Assembly (NCBI GenBank): GCA_907165135.1
Contig: OU015567.1
Span: 10,731,001-10,795,000 of the forward strand
Origin: Oikopleura dioica
Taxonomy: Eukaryota; Chordata; Appendicularia; Copelata; Oikopleuridae
Direction: 5' to 3'
Length of the DNA stretch: 64,000 nucleotides
The notes beneath the pieces were generated by a model, which had not been told where the DNA came from, made no database searches, and was given only the letters and a program-made list of their open reading frames with translations. The position numbers and the translations under genes were made by a program. This document shows positions 24,800-32,545 of the stretch, in pieces; positions within the stretch are counted from its first letter, which is position 1; each line of letters starts with the position of its first letter.

Positions 24800-25857
24800 C
24801 TAATAACGACCTCGTGGGTAGGCACGTTTATAGGGACCGAAACGTCCACCACGATTTCCCCGCTTGTATTTGTGTTGGCCGTGCCGGCCGAGTCGACCAG
24901 CGAGGGAACGCGGTTGTTCCGGAGAAGGTCCAGCAGGGGCGCTAGAGGGCTGAGCGCCAGTATCGCTGTTTGAGGAGCTGGCATTGCGGGCTGAACCTAA
25001 GTTAAAGAAATTGTGAGTCGAGGCAGTACCGGACGTACCAGCGCTGTCCCGAGACTCAGTTTTGGAGGAAGAAGCTTCGCCAGATGAATTTTTCTGAGCT
25101 CGTCCTTTGGCGATAAAGCTGCGCAAGGAGCTCTGACCGCCTAGTAGGCTGGCGTTTGCGCAGTACGCATATTTCGAGCTAGGGTTGAACAATTTGTAGA
25201 CCAGCTTGCTGATCTTCTTGTAATCCTCTGATCGAGGAAAAGTTCGTTGATCGAAGACTGGCGCGGCTTTCTGGAGTGCACAAAGCAACTCGTGCTGGAG
25301 CGCCTTGACTTTAAAGTTGGCTTCCCGGGTTGGGAGTAATTGCCCGTGCTGTTTGACCGTCAGCTTGCGTTCCTTGGCGTCCTTGAGGGCGCTTTGATAT
25401 TCATGCATCGATAGGTCGACGCTGCCGAGGTCGATTACACTTCCTGGCTCATCGTCCGAGTCCTCGTGGACAGTCGGACTTTGAGGGACGTGAAAAATTT
25501 CGGTCAGTCGTTGGTCCAGGCGGCTGACAAATGGACTCGAGTCAGCGGGTGGAATAAATTCCGGACTCTGAGAGGGTGCTTTGGATACGTAACGCTGAAT
25601 TGAGTCTCCACGGGCTCTTTCGAGGGTTGAGGAGATGGCTCTACGGGGAGCACGGCTGAAGATGGCAGCTCGGGCGGGACCGAACCGGCCGGTTCTTGCT
25701 CTTGAGCCAGATCCGACGGCTCGGGAGTCGATTCTCTTGGTAGTGTCACTGATTCGCCGGTGACGTGTTCAGGCGACGCCTCAACATCGCTGAACTCGTT
25801 GACATACGGCTCGAGGAGACTGTCGAAGGCGGATTCGACCGACGCCTCTGGATCCAT
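24800..25857 (-). CDS. Accessory ORF 3' of integrase (two overlapping frames)
   Basis: The upstream frame (25857-25504) starts MDPEASVESAFDSLLEPYVN and is acidic and Pro/Ser-rich. A second frame (to 24800) overlaps it and has a helical middle (residues around YKKISKLVYKLFNPSSKY). Its Ser/Ala/Gly linker leads to a basic Gly-Arg tail (KRGNRGGRFGPYKRAYPRGR), echoing the Gag RGG region. No signal peptide, transmembrane segment or cysteine framework is seen, so it is not envelope-like despite the env position. Whether the two frames are one protein (by splicing, frameshift or sequence error at about 25540-25620) is open. An acceptor TTTCTAG lies 10 nt before the first ATG. Confidence 0.7.
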
Positions 25858-26082
25858 TTCTTTTATCTAGAAATATGAAATACGTTAGTAACGGTATCAT
25901 ATCAGTTTTCAAGGCTGAAATGGTTAAAAAGAAAATTCTAATGGCACAGAGAAAAATATCAATATGAACACTAGAATTTCAGAAATTTCTATGTAAAACA
26001 CAACTAAACCTAAATTCTAGCGACAACGCTGTTTGTGAAGAAGTTCAGGGACGCGCCCCGAAACAGCTTTGTCTCTAGAAAT

Positions 26083-27668
26083 TTATGTTAATGAATTGCT
26101 ACGGGCAGAACGCCTACGTTCCTCTGACTGCATTTTTCGAGCCATGTTTTCGTCAGAGTCGATCTGACGGGTCTGTGCTCGTGTTTTTGCTCTTTGAGTA
26201 TTTGGGTACGGTAAACGAGGATTAACCCTTAATCTATTTCGTTTCGGACCGATCGATGATTTGGGCTTTATCACCGGGATGGTATTTGTGCTAGAAACGG
26301 GATTTTTGTCCGCGTTTTCAGCAGTGTCGAGGTAACGTTCCTCAGTCTGATCTGGTGGGGGAAGAGCAGGGAGATCAGCTGAAGAGTCCTCCGACTGATT
26401 TTTGCCGGTCTGAGGAACTAGAGGGGTAGGAGCTACAGGAATGTGCATATCGTTGGATTCTGGGGTTGAAGCTTGAGTATTTTCGAGTGGAGTGGGAATT
26501 GTTTTGGGAATGGGAATGGATAAATTGGGGAAATAGGGAATCACGCCGAGTTCCGGTTTTCGAGCGACCTGTTTGATGACGCACGATCTGTGCATCCAGT
26601 CGCGATTTCCGTCATCGTCACAGATCAAAACGACGTGGCCATTTGATCTAAGCACTGTGTACGGACCAAGCCAACGTAATTTTGTGCGCTTAGCGATGGA
26701 GGAAACCTCTTTTCGAACTAGCACCTGGTCACCGTGCAACAATGGCTCAGGTTCTATGTGAGGCTTTTTGGAACTTACCAAATTATCGGCGTGAGATTGA
26801 CAAATTTGGATCTTTTTGAAGAGCATATCTGTGATTTTCGCTCTATTTTGTAAGTACTCAGAGACGTCTTTTCCCTTAGCCGTCTCAGGCACTTTATCAT
26901 ATTCTGTGATACGGGGAATTACGCCAAAAACGACTTCGAATGGAATCGCTTTTGTTGAACGATTCGGCGAGCAATTCATGACGTAACAGACCCTTTTTAT
27001 GACACAGGTCCAGTCGATGCCGAAGTGGTGGCACAGTATGTAAGTGGCGTTCTTCATTTCCCTATGTCGACTCTCCAACAAACTACAGCTTTGTGGTCTG
27101 AAGGAAATATGATAACGCCAGCGAAGTGAGTTGAGTGCGGCGAATTCGGCGTTTAGTTGAGAACAGAAATGTTTGCCACGATCGGTCGAAATAATCTCTG
27201 GAGTAGGATAATTGTCCAGTAAATTTTCGGACAGACCTTTTACTGCATCAATTGCGCGGCATCTTTTTGTTGGAACACATATGATAAATTTGGAGAAAGT
27301 ACAAAGTATGGTCAAACCGTACTTGTATCCTCCTTTCCCAAGTGGGAATTCGACGAAGTCCACGTGGATGCGCTGGAACGGGTATTCACCCTTAACGGTG
27401 GGTTGAAATCCGGGATCCTGGTGTCGGCCGCGCAGACCTTTACTGTGTTGACAGTAGCAACTTCTGACGTAATTTTCAATGTCAGCCGACATTGATGGCC
27501 AAGTTACGTGAGACATATACTCTGTCATGCGTTTTCCTCCAGCGTGTAGTCGTTGGTCGTGGAATGAATTGAGAATCTCCGGACGAAGAAGACGAGGAAT
27601 ATAGATCTTTTTGTCTAGGAGTAGCGCGCCTGTTTCTTCGCAAAGGGATAGTTTTTTTGAAATGTTGA
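26083..27668 (-). CDS. Pol: integrase of the gypsy element
   Basis: The frame opens just after a TAG at about 27669. The zinc-binding N-terminus has H-x4-H (FHDQRLHAGG) and, later, SCYCQH with C-x-C instead of the usual C-x2-C. The catalytic DDE core is IHVDFVEF, IISTDRGKHF and a Glu in SLLESRHREM. The C-terminal SH3-like/GPY-like module includes KLRWLGPYTVLRSNGHVVLI. A Pro/Ser-rich tail rich in Arg at its end reaches the stop at 26083. It inserts the cDNA copy into the host genome. It is not in frame with RNase H in this copy. Confidence 0.9.
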
Positions 27669-30091
27669 GCTAAGTAAGTAGCTTCTTCACATTTCTTGTC
27701 GTATCTGTGCTCTTGATTATGTTTGAGAGCCGTGACTGCGTCACAGATAGCTTCATCAGCTGACTGCTCCGAGGTAATAGATAATTTCTGAGGAAGACCC
27801 ACTTCAAGTGGAACTTTCTCCGAAACTGCAGCGACTAACCCGTGGTCGTTGCAGAGTGCGTCTGAGTTGAAGGATATTTTAGGACGATTTTCCTTGTTTA
27901 CCCAGCTGGGCACATAGATTTTGAATCCCATGAACTCGTGAAAACTCCCAGCGGGCTCGCTAGCGCCTTGGCGACTAGGCCGCCGGGTGTCGAGATCAGC
28001 AGGGCGACTGAAGTAGTCAGCAACGCAGTTGTCCTCTCCTTCGATATAAATTATCACAAAATCGTACTGTGATAAATAAGTCCACCAACGATTGAGCTTA
28101 TCATTCTTCGCCAATTTACTGTCAATGTAAGTTAAACTTCTGTGATCGGTTTTGACCGTGAATGATGCACCGGCCAAATAGTACCGACAGTCGCTGACCG
28201 CGGTTATGAGTGCAAGAGCCTCTCTTTCTGTTGTAGAGTACTTTTGCTGGCAGTCAGAAAAGGTCTTTGAACCAACTCTGATAATGCGAGACTTACCTTC
28301 TACTACTTGCAACAGACACCAGCCGCTCGCGATGGCACTTGCATCTGTACAGAGACAAAATGGAACTGAGAAATCTGGAAACCAGATCGTCGAAGGAGAT
28401 GCCAGCCTGGCTTTGATTTTGTTGAAAGCCTTTTCTGCTTCTGAATCCCAATGAAATGGGCCCTTGGGCCGATTCTTGCGAACCAGAGCTGTGATTGGCT
28501 TGATGAGGTGGCTGAAACAGGTGGAAGAAACCGGGTCACCTGGTTTTGTCGCGCAGAAGGATCGGACCCACTGGCAAAGGCCAATGAGTGACTGTAATCC
28601 CTTGAAATCCTGAGGAGCTTTCATGTTGGTGATAGCTTTTACGTTGTCAGGATCGGGATACTGACCATTCGAATCGATTACACGTCCCAACCACTTTACC
28701 GATGGATGGAGAACGAACACTTTCTTCCCTCCAACGGCAAAGCCGTATTCAGTGAGAACTCCGAGGAGCTCATCGAGAGTGGCCAAAAAATCTTCGAAAT
28801 TGTTGTGGAATACTAAGACATCGTCTACAAATGCCTTGCAATTCGAGCGATGTTTCATGTTTCGCATTGCGTGATTTACCGCCCGGCAAAACAAGTGACC
28901 GCTGGTACGCAACCCAAAGGGTAAACGACTAAACATGAGTGTTTCGTTGTTCCATGTGATCGCGAGTTTGTGCTGGTCCTCGGGTCGAACACCAATATTC
29001 CAGAACCCGGCCGCGAGGTCCAGGACACCGAAATATTTGTTTCCGGGGGGAATTTCGATTTCTTGTTCCATGTATGGTAAGCTGAAGGTGTCAGCGTTGC
29101 GCAGAAGAGGGTTAACCGACAAGTTAAGATGGAGTATCATTCTCGTGTCGCCGTTTGATTTTAAAACACCACCAATCGGTGTATTAAAACCTCGAGAATT
29201 CGGACAAGGTTTGAGAATACCGAGTTTCTTCAGTTTCTCGACCTGTTCCGTAAGCGGTTCTACGAATCTTTCAGGAGTTCGAAACTGTGGAATGTGGCGA
29301 GACTTGCCGGGGATGGTGTCGATTTCTGCGAGATATCCCTTGAATTTACCGACAGGGCGATTCTCCGTGGAAAATGCCTGCCGGCGAGATACTAAAAAGA
29401 GTAAGGCAATTCTGCGAGCTTCACTCGGATCATCGCCAATGTGAATGTTCGCACCAATTTCTGATTTGACGATGTCGACTAACTCGTTTGTACTCATCGA
29501 ATCGTACGCGGCGTGAACACCGTTTTCATCCGCGCGTTTAAAGAAGGATTGACGCTTGGGGTCATTCACGTAAGGAATACGAATTCGTTGATTCCTTATC
29601 GATTTGAAAAATAATGTTTGATCATCCAAGTCTTGTTTGATTTCAGAGCATCTTTCGTACATAGGGGTTCTTCCGAGAATAGCCGGAATCATCATTGTGT
29701 TTGCTGGTAGAACAAACCAGGTGGTGCGCGGCCAGTGCGAATCTGGACCGATTTTTATATCAGAAACAACCTTTCCGATGCATGAATTATTACTTCCTAT
29801 GCCTCGAACAGTTTGATCTGTAGGTTCTATTTTTAAATCCAAATCTTGGACGACTTTTTCAGAAATAAGACTACCGAAAGAGCCGGGATCGTATAGGGTA
29901 GGTACCCACATGTCGGTTGTCCCGAACATGACAGGTAAATAAGTCGCTCCCGAAATGCCAAATGGATTCGGTTGAAACAGGATGGGCTTGTGTGTAGTTG
30001 CTATCTGTCCGGCGAATTCGCCGGACATGTCTAGTTTTTTGACTTCTCTTGTGTAGCTTCTGTATGTGAGACGAGATTCGTGTCGTAACAA
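27482..30091 (-). CDS. pol: Pol: protease, reverse transcriptase and RNase H of the gypsy element
   Basis: This frame overlaps gag by 61 bp in the -1 frame and is probably entered by frameshifting at 30034-30040 rather than by its own start. The protease has LYDPGSFGSLIS (DPG in place of DT/SG) and AILGRTP. RT blocks include TRMILHLNLSVNP, GVLDLAAGFWNIGV, LPFGLRTSGHLFCRAV and the catalytic FVDDVLVFHN (about 28830). RNase H has LCTDASAIASGWCL, STTEREALALI and TDHRSLTYI. From about 27650 the frame is wrong: the authentic integrase N-terminus continues in the +1 frame after an A7 run, so the last ~55 residues of this ORF are not functional sequence. Confidence 0.92.
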   Translation of the reverse strand: MLRHESRLTYRSYTREVKKLDMSGEFAGQIATTHKPILFQPNPFGISGATYLPVMFGTTDMWVPTLYDPGSFGSLISEKVVQDLDLKIEPTDQTVRGIGSNNSCIGKVVSDIKIGPDSHWPRTTWFVLPANTMMIPAILGRTPMYERCSEIKQDLDDQTLFFKSIRNQRIRIPYVNDPKRQSFFKRADENGVHAAYDSMSTNELVDIVKSEIGANIHIGDDPSEARRIALLFLVSRRQAFSTENRPVGKFKGYLAEIDTIPGKSRHIPQFRTPERFVEPLTEQVEKLKKLGILKPCPNSRGFNTPIGGVLKSNGDTRMILHLNLSVNPLLRNADTFSLPYMEQEIEIPPGNKYFGVLDLAAGFWNIGVRPEDQHKLAITWNNETLMFSRLPFGLRTSGHLFCRAVNHAMRNMKHRSNCKAFVDDVLVFHNNFEDFLATLDELLGVLTEYGFAVGGKKVFVLHPSVKWLGRVIDSNGQYPDPDNVKAITNMKAPQDFKGLQSLIGLCQWVRSFCATKPGDPVSSTCFSHLIKPITALVRKNRPKGPFHWDSEAEKAFNKIKARLASPSTIWFPDFSVPFCLCTDASAIASGWCLLQVVEGKSRIIRVGSKTFSDCQQKYSTTEREALALITAVSDCRYYLAGASFTVKTDHRSLTYIDSKLAKNDKLNRWWTYLSQYDFVIIYIEGEDNCVADYFSRPADLDTRRPSRQGASEPAGSFHEFMGFKIYVPSWVNKENRPKISFNSDALCNDHGLVAAVSEKVPLEVGLPQKLSITSEQSADEAICDAVTALKHNQEHRYDKKCEEATYLAQHFKKTIPLRRNRRATPRQKDLYSSSSSSGDSQFIPRPTTTRWRKTHDRVYVSRNLAINVG
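30006..30040 (-). promoter_or_regulatory. Gag-pol -1 frameshift signal: slippery heptamer plus hairpin
   Basis: On the minus strand, A AAA AAC (30040-30034) occupies the gag frame just before its TAG. After a 6-nt spacer there is a perfect palindrome (30027-30006): arm TGTCCGGCG, loop AATT, and the matching arm. Shifting -1 on AAA AAC enters the pol frame exactly. This is the standard X XXY YYZ signal with stimulatory stem-loop. Confidence 0.85.
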
Positions 30092-31515
30092 GCAAAGCTG
30101 GGATCATACTGGGAATATGTTGATTGATCTGTGTAGTATGCGCTATCGTCGGCTTCGGGCTGCTCAGGAGCCTGGAAGCTTTCGAACTGCGGTTGGTAGT
30201 AGTCGCCTTGATGGACGACGTCAGGTTGAGCTGGTGGCTCAAATTGAGGGATTATCTGTTCTGGCTCATCCGCCGGAAGTGGCAATGGAACGTAAGACTC
30301 GTCAAATACCGCGTTTACGCCGTACATGCGAGAGTCGTTCTCGGTTTGGCTACGGTTGTAACCGTTGCCTTGGTTGTTGTAGCCGCTGTTGTATCCGTGG
30401 TTGTAGCCGTTGTTGTTACCTTGGACGCCATTGTTGTAGCCGCCGCGGTAGTTGTGAGACGGGTAACCGCCCCGGGGTGCGCCCCGAGATTGTCCCCGTG
30501 GGTAGAAATTCGCGCGTCGAGGTTGACCGCGATAGAAATTACCGGATGGATGACCGCGCGAAGTGCCCCTGAAAGGAGCACCTCGGTGGCCGTAGCCACC
30601 TCGGTATCCGGCTGGCTGACCTCGATGCTGTCGATAGTAACCTTGTGTAGTACTGGATTTATCGCTTTGCTTCTGCTTTTTGGAAGCATCCGCCCCGTCG
30701 GCAGCATTGACAGACTTGAAGCCGGTTTGAGAAGATAGAATTTCAGCGCGAGCTGAGAGCTGCTCTGAATTGTCGAAGTTATTCAGCTCGACGATTATCG
30801 AATTGTACAATTCGGAAGATTCCGATCGCACACACTGGAGCATTTTCGTGATGAGCATAATGCCAAAGGCGTCGCGGAATGATGGCTCCCTCTGCTTATT
30901 GTCTTGTTTGATCAGGATCGCCTTGATGTTTTTCTCATAGGAGGTGATGATAGGTTCGATGCTGTTCTGCAATTCGCAGTGAAATTCGGTGAAGCCCATT
31001 CCGCTCTTTTTCGGCTTGCTCCACCAATTTTCCATGAGTTGGAAGACGTTTTGGACTAAGCCGTAGTTGCTTGTCAAACATCGTGCCAACTCATCCATTG
31101 ATTTTACGTCGCAGTTGTCTATGGTCTTGTTGACAGATACGCTCATCTTTGGTCTAATGGCCGCCAAAAACTTCGTAAAGCTAATGGTCGGACATGATTC
31201 CCGAATGGCCCTGATTCGGCTGATGTACTGAGCCGTTTGATCTTGGGCACCGCCGCTGAACTTGCCGAGATTGCTTAGCCCAGATACCAGGAGGTTAGTC
31301 TCCAAGTAGTCGGACGAAGCGGCTCCGTTCGCTGGAGAATTCTCGGAAGTGTCTCTTTTTGACATGTAAAGATCGCAAAGTTTCGCTTTTAACTCGGCTA
31401 ATTCTTTTACATGTTTGTCCTTTGCAGCGATTTCTTCGGTTGATGTGGGTGGTCTCTCAGTGTACGTGTCGACGATGGCTTTCTTTCGAATAATCTCTCG
31501 CTGAATTTCTTCCAT
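30031..31515 (-). CDS. gag: Gag polyprotein of the gypsy element
   Basis: 494 residues. The N-terminal ~55 residues are charged and helical (coiled-coil-like), followed by a capsid-like helical region (residues ~70-290). The C-terminal nucleocapsid region is Arg/Gly then Asn/Gly/Tyr-rich (HRGAPFRGTSRG, FYPRGQSRGAPRGG). No CCHC zinc knuckle is present, so RNA binding probably uses RGG-type repeats. The ATG at 31515 follows directly after a strong splice acceptor (T9CTAG then CG-ATG). The stop TAG is at 30031-30033, directly after a slippery heptamer. Confidence 0.9.
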   Translation of the reverse strand: MEEIQREIIRKKAIVDTYTERPPTSTEEIAAKDKHVKELAELKAKLCDLYMSKRDTSENSPANGAASSDYLETNLLVSGLSNLGKFSGGAQDQTAQYISRIRAIRESCPTISFTKFLAAIRPKMSVSVNKTIDNCDVKSMDELARCLTSNYGLVQNVFQLMENWWSKPKKSGMGFTEFHCELQNSIEPIITSYEKNIKAILIKQDNKQREPSFRDAFGIMLITKMLQCVRSESSELYNSIIVELNNFDNSEQLSARAEILSSQTGFKSVNAADGADASKKQKQSDKSSTTQGYYRQHRGQPAGYRGGYGHRGAPFRGTSRGHPSGNFYRGQPRRANFYPRGQSRGAPRGGYPSHNYRGGYNNGVQGNNNGYNHGYNSGYNNQGNGYNRSQTENDSRMYGVNAVFDESYVPLPLPADEPEQIIPQFEPPAQPDVVHQGDYYQPQFESFQAPEQPEADDSAYYTDQSTYSQYDPSFACYDTNLVSHTEATQEKSKN

Positions 31516-32225
31516 CGCTAGAAAAAAAAATTGATTGATTTTTGTCGAATTGAATTGACTCTGCGAAGGGCTTTTTATATTTGAAAAAAAAAAAAATAAA
31601 ATCTTTATTTTTAATATTTATCATTGTTTTTAATATTTATCATTGTTTTTAATATTTGTCATTGTTTGTTGTTATTTTGATCGAAAGAATGAACCTTGAC
31701 CACCCGGGCGTTAGCATTTTTGAAGAATCGACGTGAGCCGATTCTGGCGCTTTATTATCATTTTTATTTGTTTCTGTGTATCTTGGCCATAACATCATGG
31801 TCGCCTTATATCCGGAGTAGGCGCCAAGTGCTAAGAGATTGCCGCGTCTAGAATAGTCGACATTTAGATCGCGCCTTTCTCGAGCGCCGTTGACATTGTA
31901 TTTGATTTTTATCATTTTTCTGTTTTTATCGTCGTTTTGATTTATTTGGACTCCTCGCGAGCGAATACCGGTGATTTGATCGTTTTTCGTTACTCGGAGC
32001 CGCTTCGCGGCTTTTTCGAAGAGACGAAAGGCCCTCTACCGGTATTCTAGTGGCCTTATGGGCCACTACCGTGTTTTTATTCTCTAAGTAGCTTGTCTTG
32101 TGTCGACTTTGTGTCATTTTTCTCGTATTTCGAAGTCGCCCCGGATGAGGTTCCATTCTCCGAATTTTTATTCATTCTTTTTATAAATCTTATAAAAATT
32201 TTAATAAAAATTGGGGACTCTAGAT
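31516..32225 (-). other. Retrotransposon 5' leader
   Basis: About 700 bp between the primer-binding site and gag. It presumably carries packaging signals. Short frames at 31649-31915 and 31926-32156 have no recognisable homology. It includes a short inverted pair (gtagtggcccataaggccac) at about 32050-32070 that could fold. Confidence 0.5.
31608..31666. repeat. 19-bp tandem repeat, three copies
   Basis: Unit containing taatatttatcattg at 31612, 31631 and 31650 (the third with one substitution). It lies in the retrotransposon leader between 5' LTR and gag, next to an A13-type run. Confidence 0.8.
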
Positions 32226-32242
32226 CCAGATCTTCTGCACCA
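32226..32242 (-). other. Candidate tRNA primer-binding site
   Basis: One base inside the 5' LTR, the minus strand reads TGGTGCAGAAGATCTGG, complementary to a tRNA 3' end of the form ...CTTCTGCACCA. TGG right after the LTR is the standard LTR-element arrangement. The tRNA species was not identified. Confidence 0.6.
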
Positions 32243-32243
32243 C

Positions 32244-32545
32244 TAATGGGTTCCCAAGACTTGTATCAACCAAGGATCAGACGTGAACGCCTTTCACCCC
32301 GGAAAGTTCTGAGGCCCATCTATGAATCTAGAATCTGTCCCTGCAATAAAATCTCTTAATACCGTGAATCTCTAAAACTTGTTTATTAGCTCTGACTGAG
32401 CGATAGACATGAAAAATCGTAAATACAGTGTAAGCCCTAAACTGGTAAAATGCAGAGTGAAGAATCTCTCCGGCTACTTTGCCGTCGAGCGAAGATTCGC
32501 CTACGCGGGCCCGAGGCGGAAACGCGCAAGTCTGGAGAACCAACA
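32244..32545 (-). repeat. 5' LTR of the gypsy element
   Basis: Copy of 24422-24723. Its outer end abuts SMG8 codons at 32546. SMG8 translation would run into it and stop at 32437. Confidence 0.92.

Larger units (their letters stand above)
24422..32545 (-). mobile_element. Ty3/gypsy LTR retrotransposon (Tor-like), 8.1 kb, inserted in SMG8
   Basis: The element has two 302-bp LTRs, a primer-binding-site candidate, gag, protease-RT-RNase H, integrase in the gypsy order, and an extra 3' ORF, all on the minus strand. It is flanked by AACT on each side (24418-24421 and 32546-32549), a 4-bp target-site duplication. The LTRs appear identical base for base, so the insertion is very young. The domain order (RT-RNaseH-integrase) and the RT FVDD box place it in Ty3/gypsy. 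Oikopleura gypsy elements are known as Tor, and assignment to that group is inference. A frame break in pol may make this copy non-autonomous. Confidence 0.93.

Noticed and set aside
28935-29444. 169-codon plus ORF opposite the RT region
   Set aside because: Shadow of the reverse transcriptase frame.
30066-30738. Long plus-strand ORFs opposite gag
   Set aside because: Antisense of the Gly/Arg/Asn-rich gag tail, whose codon bias suppresses stops. Composition is low-complexity with no start context.
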